A DNA stretch of 51,790 bases from JBGQOG01 sp052113705. Lineage in GTDB: Bacteria > Pseudomonadota > Alphaproteobacteria > Rhodobacterales > Rhodobacteraceae. The position numbers were made by a program, and so were the translations under genes. Below the pieces are notes generated by a model that had not been told where the DNA came from, did no database searches, and worked only from the letters and a program-made list of their open reading frames with translations. This document shows positions 25,348-33,990 of the stretch, in pieces (position 1 is the stretch's first letter; the number at the start of each line of letters is the position of its first letter). The DNA is taken from positions 1 to 51,790 of the forward strand of contig NZ_JBGQOG010000024.1 of NCBI RefSeq assembly GCF_052113705.1. Reading direction: 5' to 3'.

Positions 25348-26328
25348 TCAGGCCGTGGCAGCGTTGGTTTTTATGGCCAGCGTGCCCTTGGCCCAAAGCT
25401 GCAGCACCCTGACCGCGATTGGCGGGATGATCAGCGTGGCGGCGATCAGCGCGCCGTCGCCCGCGCCGCGCCAGGCGCCGCTGCCCAATGCGCCGCCAAG
25501 CGCCAGCCAGAGAGTGGCCGTCGCCGCGAGCGGAAAGGTCAGGGCCCCCCAGAAGGGCGAAAACCCCGCCGCCAGCAGCCAGCGCGCGCCCAGCACCAAT
25601 GCGGTCAGGATCAGCGCCGCCAGCACCGCAAAGGCCAGCGCCAAGGTCTGATAGCCAAGGCCCAGCGACACCGTTCCCATCAGCGCCGCGGGCGAGAGAT
25701 GGATCGCCAGCAAAGGGCGCAGGGGGGCGGGCACCCGCTCGCGCAGGGCCTGGCGGGCGCTGCGGTACCAGATCAGCAACGCCACCGGCAGGGTGATCCA
25801 GAAAATCGCCGCCGCCAGCGCGCTATAGCCCAAAGCCAGCGCCATCTGCGCGCCGACAATCGGGCCGACATAGCTCAGATGCATCACCGGGGTGACGCGG
25901 CGCTGCTCGGCTGGGGCCTCGACCAGATCACCCAGCATCAGCGCTATCAGCACCAGATGCACCGCCAGCCCCAGAAACAGGATCGCCGGAGACAGGCCCG
26001 GCAGCCAGGGCGCCAGCACCGCCGCCATCAGATAGATGCCCATCGCCATGGTGGAAAGCCCCGCCCGGCCCGGCAGAATCTTCAGATCTTCGGCCACCGC
26101 CGCCGGACGTCGCATGAACTTGGCCGTGTAAGCCAATATCCCAAAACAGAAAACTGCGCTGATCATGCCCAGTGCCAGATCGGCTATCCCGCCCGGCAGA
26201 CCGAAATCCGGCGCGGCACGGCGCCATGCCAGCCCCAGCCCCAACAGGCCCAGAAGGGACGGAAAGATCGCAGGTGGCACGCGGCGGGCAAAGCCGCGTG
26301 GCTGTGGTTTCGGGGCGGTGAATGGCAT
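25348..26328 (-). CDS. TehA/SLAC1-family transporter (tellurite-resistance/dicarboxylate type)
   Basis: The 326-residue protein has about ten hydrophobic segments. RVPPAIFPSLLGLLGLGLAWR near the N-terminus and the later VMHLSYVGPIVGAQMAL are like the TehA/SLAC1 family of anion channels and transporters. The natural substrate in bacteria is uncertain; the tellurite link comes from overexpression of the E. coli relative. It lies 78 bases downstream of guaB's start on the same strand, but as guaB has its own ribosome site and runs away from it, they need not be co-regulated. Confidence 0.8.
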   Translation of the reverse strand: MPFTAPKPQPRGFARRVPPAIFPSLLGLLGLGLAWRRAAPDFGLPGGIADLALGMISAVFCFGILAYTAKFMRRPAAVAEDLKILPGRAGLSTMAMGIYLMAAVLAPWLPGLSPAILFLGLAVHLVLIALMLGDLVEAPAEQRRVTPVMHLSYVGPIVGAQMALALGYSALAAAIFWITLPVALLIWYRSARQALRERVPAPLRPLLAIHLSPAALMGTVSLGLGYQTLALAFAVLAALILTALVLGARWLLAAGFSPFWGALTFPLAATATLWLALGGALGSGAWRGAGDGALIAATLIIPPIAVRVLQLWAKGTLAIKTNAATA

Positions 26329-26603
26329 GAGAACCTCCGTTTCGATCAGTTACCCCGGTTTCACCGCAAAAAGCCATGGCCCGCAGTGTCGCATTCTCCG
26401 GCCCCTGCTGCCGGGCACAGGGACCGCTTCCGGGCCCGCGGCAGTCCTGTCGCAGCGCCGTCGCAGGACCCGCGCCGCACGCGGCACCGCACCGGCGTGG
26501 CGCCGCTTAACAAAAGGTGCAGACCCGGACAGAATGATTGATAAAAGTTGAACAAAAATAAGACTTTAACACTTCATCAACCTGAACGGTTCATAAAGGA
26601 CTT

Positions 26604-26786
26604 ATGGCACAACGCATTTCCTCATCCGGGCGGAGAGCCCCTTTTGCGGACCCCGAAACGCAGGCCGATATCCTGCGCGCCTGGGCGCCGCTGACCGTAT
26701 CGCTGGTGATTTCACTGGCTGGGACATTGGCCTGGATCACGGGCCAACATCCGCTGCACCTTCTGCTGGCGGTCCTCGCGCAGTAA
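26604..26786 (+). CDS. Small single-helix membrane protein, unknown function
   Basis: This 60-residue reading frame begins with a hydrophilic part (MAQRISSSGRRAPFADP) and has one hydrophobic helix at about residues 30-46 (LTVSLVISLAGTLAWITG), ending HLLLAVLAQ. AAAGGA lies three bases before the ATG, and an A/T-rich stretch at 26530-26590 could hold a promoter, unusual in this GC-rich window. I do not recognise a family. It may be co-transcribed with the DMT exporter starting 66 bases later. Confidence 0.5.
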   Translation: MAQRISSSGRRAPFADPETQADILRAWAPLTVSLVISLAGTLAWITGQHPLHLLLAVLAQ

Positions 26787-26852
26787 GCGCGGCCGGGCTG
26801 GACAATCCATCGGCGCTGGGCAAGGGTCCGGCGGTCAACCGGAGCGTTCGCC

Positions 26853-27776
26853 ATGACCCAAGAAGTCCCCCTTGCCGCCCTGCCGGGCACCCTGCCCGCA
26901 GCCGACGCGCCCGCTGTGCCGGTCAACCGACCGCTGGCGGCGGCGCTCTGGATGCTGGGCGCGATCACCGGCTTTTCCTCGATGGCGGTCGCCGGGCGCT
27001 TTGCCGCGCCCTATCACGACACTTTCGAGATCATGACCTGGCGGTCGGCGGTTGGTGTGATCATCATTCTGGCCGTGCTGCTGCTGCGGCCCGACCAGCG
27101 GCGGGTGGGCGTGAAGCAATTGCATCTGCATCTCTTGCGCAACCTGTCACATTTCACCGGGCAGAACCTGTGGTTCTTTGCGCTGACGCTGATCCCGCTC
27201 AGCCAGCTCTTCGCGCTGGAGTTTTCCTATCCGATCATTGTGGCGCTGGCGGCCCCGCTGGTGTTGGGCGAGCGGCTGACGCGCAACCGTCTGCTGGCGG
27301 CGCTGCTGGGGTTTGTGGGCGTGCTGATCGTGGCGCAGCCCTGGTCGTCGGGCGGCCTCTCGACCGGCACGCTGGCGGCCCTGCTGGCGGCACTGGGCTT
27401 TGCGGGATCGGCGCTGACGACCAAGGTGATCACCCGCCGGGTGCCGATGATCGAGATCCTGTTCTGGCTGGTGTTCATGCAGCTGGCCTTTGGCCTGATC
27501 ATGGCGGGGCGTGATGGTCAGATCGCTTTGCCGACCGCGCAATCGCTGTTGCCGCTCACAATCATTGGTTGTGCGGGGCTTGGGGCGCATTTCTGCCTGA
27601 CGCGGGCACTCAGCCTCGCGCCGGCCTCGGTGGTGGTGCCGATGGATTTCCTGCGGCTGCCGCTGATCGCGGTCATTGGCATGCTTTTGTATGGGGAGCC
27701 GCTCTTGTGGTCAGTCTTTGCTGGTGGCGCTATCATTTTATTAGCCAACCTTCTCAATTTGCGAAAGGAATCCTGA
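26853..27776 (+). CDS. DMT-superfamily (EamA) transporter
   Basis: The 307-residue protein has ten predicted helices in two EamA repeats (about 30-155 and 170-300). FTGQNLWFFALTLIPLSQLFAL and LEFSYPIIVALAAPLVLGE in the first half and FLRLPLIAVIGMLLYGEPL in the second are typical of exporters of the RhaT/EamA group. GGAG precedes the ATG by eight bases. Such proteins export metabolites or amino acids; the substrate cannot be read. Confidence 0.88.
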   Translation: MTQEVPLAALPGTLPAADAPAVPVNRPLAAALWMLGAITGFSSMAVAGRFAAPYHDTFEIMTWRSAVGVIIILAVLLLRPDQRRVGVKQLHLHLLRNLSHFTGQNLWFFALTLIPLSQLFALEFSYPIIVALAAPLVLGERLTRNRLLAALLGFVGVLIVAQPWSSGGLSTGTLAALLAALGFAGSALTTKVITRRVPMIEILFWLVFMQLAFGLIMAGRDGQIALPTAQSLLPLTIIGCAGLGAHFCLTRALSLAPASVVVPMDFLRLPLIAVIGMLLYGEPLLWSVFAGGAIILLANLLNLRKES

Positions 27777-27828
27777 TTTTTTCCTTGGCAGACAAGGGTT
27801 ACGACGTTACGTCATCACTTTCGCTTGA

Positions 27829-27856
27829 TTGACGCTTTGTCGCACCGTGGTAGTGT
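27829..27856 (+). promoter_or_regulatory. Possible sigma-70 promoter of the FadL-like gene
   Basis: TTGACG at 27829-27834 is followed after 16 bases by TAGTGT at 27851-27856, about 35 bases before the ATG at 27891. The -35 box is good and the -10 box is poor, so this is tentative. Confidence 0.3.
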
Positions 27857-27890
27857 TCTCGTTACTTGAACACGCAGGGATGAGGATCAT

Positions 27891-28988
27891 ATGGGACGTG
27901 TTTTGATGACGGCGGCAGCGCTTGCCTTAGGGGCGAGTGCGGCCGGTGCCGGAGGGGTGGAACGCTCGACTCAATCAGTCGCCATCCTCTTCGAAGACGG
28001 AAACTATGCGGAGCTGAGCTATGGCAGCTTCAGCCCGGAAGTGTCGGGGACCGTGGGCGGGGGAGCCATCGGATCCGGTGACATGGCCGGGGATTATTCC
28101 ACCTATTCGCTCGGTGTGAAAACGGCGCTGAATGACAAACTCGATCTGGCGCTTATTCTGGACCAGCCGATCGGCGCGGATGTCGATTACCCCAGTGGCG
28201 GTCTCTACCCGCTGCGGGGCAGCACGGCGACGCTGGATTCCACTGCGATCACGGCGCTTTTGCGCTACAAGCTGCCGCAGAACTTCTCGGTCATCGGCGG
28301 TCTGCGGCTTCAGGAAGCCTCGGGCGTTGTTGCGCTGAATGTCCTGCCGCCCGCCCCGTCGACCTTTGTCTACGGGATGAGCACCTCGACCGAGCGTGAT
28401 CTGGGCTATGTGCTTGGCGTCGCCTGGGAAAAGCCGGAAATTGCGGCGCGGGTCGCGTTGACCTACAATTCCGCCATTACCCATGATTTCGAAGCGAGAG
28501 AGACCGTCGGCGGCAGCTATGTGGCCGCACCCGGTTTCTCGACCACCGTGCCGCAATCGCTCAATCTCGAGTTCCAGACCGGGATCGCTCCCGACACCCT
28601 GCTCTTTGGCTCGGTGCGCTGGGCGGAATGGACCGCCTTCAAGATCGACCCCGTGGTCTACCACACCGCACTGGGCAGCCCGCTTGTCGATTATGCCGAT
28701 GATGTCGTGACCTGGAACCTCGGCCTTGGCCGCAAGTTCAACGAAAACTGGTCGGGTGCGGTGCTGTTGGGCTATGAAAAAACCAACAGCGCCCTGACGG
28801 GCAACCTTGGGCCGCACAGCGGGATGAAGTCGATTGGCCTCGCGGCGACCTACACCAGAGACGCCGTCAAGGTCACGGCAGGTGTGCGCTACGTGGAAAT
28901 CGGTGATGCGACGACCAAGGGTATTGGCGGCGTTTTCACCGACAACTCCGGCATCGGCTGGGGCATCCGGGTCGGTTACAGCTTCTGA
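27891..28988 (+). CDS. FadL/OmpP1-like outer membrane transport protein
   Basis: The 365-residue precursor has a signal peptide (MGRVLMTAAALALGASAAGAGG region). The mature part starts GVERSTQSVAILFEDGNYAELSYG, as in FadL-type barrels of Rhodobacterales, and consists of alternating amphipathic strands ending in GIGWGIRVGYSF. The terminal Phe is the usual outer-membrane insertion signal. Members bring hydrophobic compounds such as fatty acids across the outer membrane. GAGG precedes the ATG. It is followed by a strong terminator, so it is monocistronic. Confidence 0.8.
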   Translation: MGRVLMTAAALALGASAAGAGGVERSTQSVAILFEDGNYAELSYGSFSPEVSGTVGGGAIGSGDMAGDYSTYSLGVKTALNDKLDLALILDQPIGADVDYPSGGLYPLRGSTATLDSTAITALLRYKLPQNFSVIGGLRLQEASGVVALNVLPPAPSTFVYGMSTSTERDLGYVLGVAWEKPEIAARVALTYNSAITHDFEARETVGGSYVAAPGFSTTVPQSLNLEFQTGIAPDTLLFGSVRWAEWTAFKIDPVVYHTALGSPLVDYADDVVTWNLGLGRKFNENWSGAVLLGYEKTNSALTGNLGPHSGMKSIGLAATYTRDAVKVTAGVRYVEIGDATTKGIGGVFTDNSGIGWGIRVGYSF

Positions 28989-29010
28989 GCCTCTGGCATG
29001 AACAGGATCG

Positions 29011-29033
29011 GCCCCGCTTCGGCGGGGCTTTTT
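29011..29033 (+). terminator. Terminator of the FadL-like gene
   Basis: GCCCCGC-TTCG-GCGGGGC followed by TTTTT: a 7-bp GC stem with a UUCG tetraloop and a T-run, 22 bases after the stop. Confidence 0.93.
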
Positions 29034-29196
29034 CATGCCCCGCACCGCCAATCCCCTGCGCCTGCCAAGAGGGGACGACCGCCAGCGGTCCCTGCGCAAG
29101 CCGGGACGGACTGGCAAAAATTGTACTAGGCGCAAGATCCGGATGGCGGCAGATCCTCCCGGGCGTTAGGGAGGGGGCACCATCAAGGAGGCCCCG

Positions 29197-30189
29197 ATGC
29201 CGCGCGATATTTCCCCCGACAGCCTCTTGCGCAGCGCGCCTTTGCGGGCCGCCGTCACCCAGACCAGCATCCCCGCCAAAGGATGGTTCCTGCTCGTCTT
29301 GCTCTCGTCGATCTGGGGCGGCTCGTTCTTGTGCAACAAGATTGCGCTGGCCGAGGTGCCGGTGTTCACCATGGTGTCGCTGCGGGTTGGGCTGGCGGCA
29401 ATGGCGCTCTGGCTGGTGTTGGCGTTTCGCGGCCAGCGGCCGCCGCGCGATCTGCGGCTCTGGGGCAAGTTCTTTCTGATGGGGCTGTTCAACAATGCCG
29501 TGCCCTTCTCGCTGATCGTCTGGGGCCAGCACCGCATCGATTCCGGGCTGGCGGGCATCCTGAATTCCTCGACCGCGCTGATGACCGTGCTGGTGGCGGC
29601 GCTGCTGCTGCCCGATGAGCGGCTGACCCGGCGCAAGGGCACCGGCGTGCTGCTCGGCCTGCTCGGGGTGACCATCGCCATCGGCCCGGCGGCGCTGACC
29701 AATTTCAACCTCGGCTCGCTCAGCCAGCTGGCGCTGCTTGGCTCCTCGCTCTCTTACGCCTGCATCGCGGTCTATTCGCGCGGCGCCATGAAGGGCGTGC
29801 CACCTCTGGTCGCCGCCGCCGGCATGATGACCGGGGCGAGCGTGATCATGATCCCCGCCGCGCTGATCACCGAAGGCGTGCCGAGCTTTGACTGGTCGCT
29901 GCCGGTCTGGGCGGCGGTCCTGTGGCTGGCGCTGGGCGCTTCGGCCTTGGCCTTCGTGCTCCTCTACCGCACGCTGGCGCTGGTCGGGGCGGGAAACATG
30001 TCGCTGACCACGCTGATGGCCGCGCCCATCGCCATCCTGCTCGGCTGGGCCGTCTATGGCGAGGCGCTGGCCCCCCGGGTCTTTGCCGGGTTCTTCGTGC
30101 TGGTGGCAGGGCTTTTGGTGCTGGATGGCAAGCTGATTGCGCGCCTCCGCCGTCGAAAACCCCGTGACGCGGGCGCGGGCGCAGAGTAA
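29197..30189 (+). CDS. DMT-superfamily (EamA) transporter
   Basis: The 330-residue protein has about ten helices in two EamA repeats. The first begins LLSSIWGGSFLCNKIAL, a common EamA start, and includes GLAGILNSSTALMTVLVAALLL and DERLTRRKGTGVLLGLLGV. The second ends LTTLMAAPIAILLGWAVYGEAL and a basic tail (RLRRRKPRD). AAGGAGG sits five bases before the ATG. It is a paralogue of the exporter at 26853 but not close to it. The P-loop gene starts 34 bases downstream. Confidence 0.88.
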   Translation: MPRDISPDSLLRSAPLRAAVTQTSIPAKGWFLLVLLSSIWGGSFLCNKIALAEVPVFTMVSLRVGLAAMALWLVLAFRGQRPPRDLRLWGKFFLMGLFNNAVPFSLIVWGQHRIDSGLAGILNSSTALMTVLVAALLLPDERLTRRKGTGVLLGLLGVTIAIGPAALTNFNLGSLSQLALLGSSLSYACIAVYSRGAMKGVPPLVAAAGMMTGASVIMIPAALITEGVPSFDWSLPVWAAVLWLALGASALAFVLLYRTLALVGAGNMSLTTLMAAPIAILLGWAVYGEALAPRVFAGFFVLVAGLLVLDGKLIARLRRRKPRDAGAGAE

Positions 30190-30223
30190 ACCGCCTGCAA
30201 CAGCAGTCAGGCAGGAACGGGTG

Positions 30224-31096
30224 ATGATCTATCAGACGGCAGCGGAATGGCGGGACGCGGCACAAAAGAAAGTGCTGCTGTTCGGCATGTCCGGTCTGGG
30301 CAAGACCCATGTCTCGGCCACGTTGCGCGGCACCGGCCAGTGGTTCCACTATTCCATCGATTACCGCATCGGCACCCGTTACATGGGCGAGCATATCGCT
30401 GACAATTTCAAGCGCGAGGCGATGAAAGTGCCGCTGCTGCGCGAGCTTTTGTTGACCGACAGCGTCTATATCGCCTCGAACATCACCTTTGAAAATCTGG
30501 CGCCGCTGTCCACCTATCTTGGCAAGCCGGGCAATCCGGCCAAGGGCGGCCTGCCCTTTGCCGAGTACCAAAAGCGGCAGGCGCAGCATCAGGCGGCGGA
30601 ACAGGCCGCACTGACCGACACGCCGCATTTCATTTCCCGTGCGCATGACCTCTATGGCTACCAGCATTTCGTCTGCGACACCGGCGGCTCGATCTGCGAG
30701 GTGGTCGACCCTGCGGATGCCGCCGATCCGGTGCTGACCACGCTGTCCAATGCGGCGCTGATGGTCTGGATCGAAGGCTCGGAGGCGCATACCGAAGAGC
30801 TGATCCGCCGCTTCGACCGCGCGCCGAAGCCGATGTATTATCAGCCCGCCTTTCTCGAGGCCGCCTGGGCAGAATACCGCGCCGATCTGGGCCTTGCCCC
30901 CGAAGCCGTGGACCCCGACCATTTCGTGCGCTGGACCTATGCCCGCGCCCTCGCCCACCGTCAGCCGCGCTATGCGGCGATGGCGGCCAACTGGGGGATC
31001 TCGGTCAAGGCCGAGGACGTGGCGCTCGTGCGGTCGGCCAGTGATTTCACCGATCTGATAGCCGGCGCGATCGACGCCCGGCGAATGCGGGGCTGA
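30224..31096 (+). CDS. Conserved P-loop ATP-binding protein of unknown function
   Basis: The 290-residue protein has an early Walker A, GMSGLGKT at residues 21-28, preceded by a beta strand (KKVLLF). A later HFVCDTGGSICEVVDP could be the Walker B region, and LMVWIEGSEAHTEELIRRF the sensor strand. It seems to be a conserved alphaproteobacterial ATPase, but I cannot name a function. The start at 30224 follows AGGAA; a GTG one codon upstream is possible. It follows the DMT exporter closely and precedes metA by 99 bases. Confidence 0.75.
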   Translation: MIYQTAAEWRDAAQKKVLLFGMSGLGKTHVSATLRGTGQWFHYSIDYRIGTRYMGEHIADNFKREAMKVPLLRELLLTDSVYIASNITFENLAPLSTYLGKPGNPAKGGLPFAEYQKRQAQHQAAEQAALTDTPHFISRAHDLYGYQHFVCDTGGSICEVVDPADAADPVLTTLSNAALMVWIEGSEAHTEELIRRFDRAPKPMYYQPAFLEAAWAEYRADLGLAPEAVDPDHFVRWTYARALAHRQPRYAAMAANWGISVKAEDVALVRSASDFTDLIAGAIDARRMRG

Positions 31097-31195
31097 GCCC
31101 CTGCCAACCCGGCCTTAACCCGTTTGCCCTAAGGGTACGGTCACATTGAAGACCGCGCCCGCCCGCCCTATCTGTCGATCCAGAAGGAGACCATC

Positions 31196-32119
31196 ATGCC
31201 GATCACCCTGCCCGAAACGCTGCCCGCCTATGACATCCTCTCGCGCGAAGGCGTGATGGTCATGTCGCCGGGCCGCGCCGCGATGCAGGACATCCGGCCG
31301 CTGCGGATTGGTCTGCTCAATCTGATGCCGAAAAAGATCCAGACCGAGAACCAGTTTGCCCGGCTGATCGGCGCGACGCCGCTGCAGATCGACCTCTCGC
31401 TGATCCGGATGACCGATCACGAGACGAAGAACACCGCCGCCGAACATATGGCCGAATTCTACCGTCCTTTCGCCGAGGTCGAGGCTTCGGGCGAGAAATT
31501 CGACGGGCTGATCATCACCGGCGCGCCGATCGAACATCTGGACTTTGAAGACGTCACCTATTGGGACGAGCTCTGCCGGGTCTTTGACTGGACGCAGAGT
31601 CATGTGCAATCGACCTTTGGCGTCTGCTGGGGCGGGATGGCGATGGCCTATCACTTCCACGGGCTGAAAAAGCATGTGCTCGACCACAAGGTCTTTGGCT
31701 GTTTCCGCCACAGCAATCTTGCCCCCGCCTCGCCCTTCCTGCGCGGGTTCTCGGATGATTTCGTGATCCCGGTCAGCCGCTGGACCGAGATGCGGCAGCC
31801 GGAAGTGGACGCCCTGCCCGCGCTGAAAACGCTGCTCGCCTCGGATGAGGCCGGGCCCTGTCTGCTGGAGGATGCCGGGCACCGCGCGCTCTATATCTTC
31901 AACCATTTCGAATATGACAGCGGCACGCTGAAAGAGGAATATGACCGCGATGTCACGGCCGGAAAGCCGATCAATGTGCCGTGCAACTACTACCCCTCGG
32001 ATGATCCGAAACGGGCGCCGCTGAACCGCTGGCGCAGCCATGCGCATCTGCTCTACGGCAACTGGATCAATGAAATCTACCAATCGACGCCCTATGACAT
32101 TGCTCAGATTGGCTGCTAG
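31196..32119 (+). CDS. metA: Homoserine O-acyltransferase (MetA family, probably O-acetyl)
   Basis: The 307-residue enzyme acylates homoserine in methionine synthesis. The MetA fold is plain: MPITLPETLPA, LNLMPKKIQTENQFARL, catalytic Cys144 in FGVCWGGMA, and the His/Glu of FNHFEYD. Residue 113, aligned with E. coli Gly111, is Glu (TGAPIEHLDFEDV). In studied MetA proteins Glu there selects acetyl-CoA and Gly selects succinyl-CoA, so acetyl transfer is expected (MetAA) despite the usual succinyltransferase label. AGAAGGAG precedes the ATG. No SAM-II riboswitch is visible upstream. Its end overlaps the alpha/beta hydrolase start by 26 bases. Confidence 0.94.
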   Translation: MPITLPETLPAYDILSREGVMVMSPGRAAMQDIRPLRIGLLNLMPKKIQTENQFARLIGATPLQIDLSLIRMTDHETKNTAAEHMAEFYRPFAEVEASGEKFDGLIITGAPIEHLDFEDVTYWDELCRVFDWTQSHVQSTFGVCWGGMAMAYHFHGLKKHVLDHKVFGCFRHSNLAPASPFLRGFSDDFVIPVSRWTEMRQPEVDALPALKTLLASDEAGPCLLEDAGHRALYIFNHFEYDSGTLKEEYDRDVTAGKPINVPCNYYPSDDPKRAPLNRWRSHAHLLYGNWINEIYQSTPYDIAQIGC

Positions 32120-33056
32120 TGCCCTGATCCTCCTCGGCCTTTTGGCCGGGGCGACGCTGTGGCGCGCGGGCGCGCGTGAGCGTGCGGCGGAACAGGCCGC
32201 GCCGCCCGAGGGGCAGTTTGTCACCGTTGAAGGGCGGCGCGTGCACGCGCTGGTCACCGGCACCGGCCCCGATCTGGTGCTGATCCACGGCGCGTCCGGG
32301 TCCGAGCGGGATTTCAGCTTTGACCTGATCCCGCTCTTGGCGCCGCATTACCGGGTCATCGCCTTTGACCGTCCGGGGTTCGGCTGGTCGGACCCGATCC
32401 CGGAGGATGACACGATCACCGCGCAGGCGCGCGTCCTGCAGGCGGCGGCAGCGGCGCTGGGCGCCACGCGCCCGCTGGTGCTCGGCCACAGCTATGGCGG
32501 GGCGGTGGCGCTGGCCTGGGCCACGGGGCATCCCGACCATATCGCGGGGCTGCTCGCACTCTCGGCGGCCTCTGAGGTCTGGCCCACCGACATGCCGTTT
32601 CTCTACAAGATCACCGCGCCGCGCTGGGGGCAGCTGATCACCGTGCCGCTGATCACCGCCTGGGTGCCCGAAAGCACCGTATCCGCCGAAACCGCCGCCG
32701 TTTTCGCGCCGCAAGAGATGCCCGAGGGCTATGTGGCGCATTTCGTGCCGATGATGTCGGTGCGCCGGGCCAGTTTCGCGCTGAACGCCCGCCAACGTGC
32801 CAGCCTGAAAGAAGAAATCCGCGCGATGGTGCCGCTCTATCCCGCGCTCGACCTGCCGGTCGAGGTGCTGCACGGCGACGCCGACACCACGGTGGACCTC
32901 GACATTCACGCCCGGCAACTGGCCGCGGCCATCCCCGGCGCGCGCCTGACGGTGCTGCCCGGCATCGGCCATATGAGCCAGCATGCGGCGATCCCCGCGG
33001 TGCTGGCGGCGCTCGCCCGGCTGACCGACCGCGCCCGCGCCGAAGCCCGCCTTTAG
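32094..33056 (+). CDS. Alpha/beta hydrolase with N-terminal membrane segment
   Basis: This 320-residue protein starts with a hydrophobic segment (LLRLAASALILLGLLAGATL), an uncleaved anchor or signal, so it probably acts at or beyond the inner membrane. The hydrolase core has LVLIHGASGSERDF (oxyanion region), FDRPGFGWSD, the nucleophile Ser133 in GHSYGG, Asp in HGDADTTV and His in GIGHMSQ. The substrate is unknown. I chose the ATG at 32094 because the hydrophobic segment follows at once; it overlaps metA by 26 bases, implying coupled translation. Confidence 0.87.
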   Translation: MTLLRLAASALILLGLLAGATLWRAGARERAAEQAAPPEGQFVTVEGRRVHALVTGTGPDLVLIHGASGSERDFSFDLIPLLAPHYRVIAFDRPGFGWSDPIPEDDTITAQARVLQAAAAALGATRPLVLGHSYGGAVALAWATGHPDHIAGLLALSAASEVWPTDMPFLYKITAPRWGQLITVPLITAWVPESTVSAETAAVFAPQEMPEGYVAHFVPMMSVRRASFALNARQRASLKEEIRAMVPLYPALDLPVEVLHGDADTTVDLDIHARQLAAAIPGARLTVLPGIGHMSQHAAIPAVLAALARLTDRARAEARL

Positions 33057-33084
33057 GGCGATTGCACCCGCCCGCCCAATCGCC
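33057..33084 (+). other. Hairpin between the hydrolase and ppk2
   Basis: GGCGATTG and CAATCGCC form an 8-bp stem around a 12-base loop, directly after the hydrolase stop. There is no T-run. It may be a weak terminator or mRNA stabiliser before ppk2, whose start is at 33115. Confidence 0.4.
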
Positions 33085-33114
33085 ATACTGGCCAGAGCAG
33101 CAACGGAGCCCGCC

Positions 33115-33990
33115 ATGAGCCAAGAGATCCCTTTCGTCGGTGACATCAGCAAGTTTCTGGAGGATGAGGCGCCGAAGGACATCCGCAAAGCCATTGAAAA
33201 GGGTAAGAAAAAGGACATCCTTGATCCGTCCTATCCCTATGAGCGGGTGCTTGATTCCGAGGAATATGAGCCGCAGATGGAGAAGCTGCAGATCGAGCTG
33301 GTGAAAATGCTCTGGGATCTGCGCGACACCGGCAAAAGACTGATGGTGGTCTTTGAGGGCCGCGATGCGGCGGGCAAAGGCGGCACGATCGAGCGGATGC
33401 GCGAAAATCTCAATCCGCGCTCGGCCTATATCGTGGCGCTGCCGAAACCCTCGGAACGCGAGGCGACGCAATGGTATTTCCAGCGCTATGTGGACTGGTT
33501 GCCCGCGGCGGGCGAGATCGCGCTTTTTGACCGCAGCTGGTACAACCGCGGCGTTGTCGAACAGGTCTTCGGCTTTTGCACCCCCGATCAGCGCAATCAT
33601 TTTTTCCAGCAACTTCCGCAGTTTGAGCAGATGCTGGTGGATGAGGGGATCATTCTCGTCAAGCTGTGGCTGAATGTCGGCCGCGCCGAACAGCTGCGCC
33701 GGTTCCTCGACCGTGAAAAGGATCCGCTGAAACAGTGGAAGCTGAGCTGGATCGACGTTGAGGGGCTGAAAAAGTGGGATGACTACACCACCGCCATCGG
33801 CGAGACCCTCTCGCGCAGCCATACGGAATTCGCGCCCTGGACGGTGATCCGCTCGGATGACAAGAACCGCGCGCGGCTGGCGGCCATTCAGACCGTGCTG
33901 AATGCCGTTGATTATAAAGGAAAAAGCAAAGAGGCGATTGGCGAGATCGACCCCAAGGTCTGCGGTGGGATCGAGATCTGGAATGGCTAA
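33115..33990 (+). CDS. ppk2: Polyphosphate kinase 2
   Basis: The 291-residue protein is a one-domain (class I) PPK2. It has Walker A GRDAAGKGGT at residues 82-91, Walker B ALFDRSWYNRG with Asp139, and the lid region NHFFQQLPQFEQMLVDEGI. PPK2 makes nucleoside triphosphates from diphosphates using polyphosphate, favouring GDP or ADP. It has a charged N-terminal extension (KAIEKGKKKDILDP) usual in alphaproteobacteria. Its last eight bases overlap the TetR gene, so the two are co-transcribed. Confidence 0.94.
   Translation: MSQEIPFVGDISKFLEDEAPKDIRKAIEKGKKKDILDPSYPYERVLDSEEYEPQMEKLQIELVKMLWDLRDTGKRLMVVFEGRDAAGKGGTIERMRENLNPRSAYIVALPKPSEREATQWYFQRYVDWLPAAGEIALFDRSWYNRGVVEQVFGFCTPDQRNHFFQQLPQFEQMLVDEGIILVKLWLNVGRAEQLRRFLDREKDPLKQWKLSWIDVEGLKKWDDYTTAIGETLSRSHTEFAPWTVIRSDDKNRARLAAIQTVLNAVDYKGKSKEAIGEIDPKVCGGIEIWNG

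Noticed and set aside
31097..31195. SAM-II riboswitch upstream of metA
   Set aside because: The conserved SAM-II core and pseudoknot bases are not present; only a small CGGTC/GACCG hairpin is seen.
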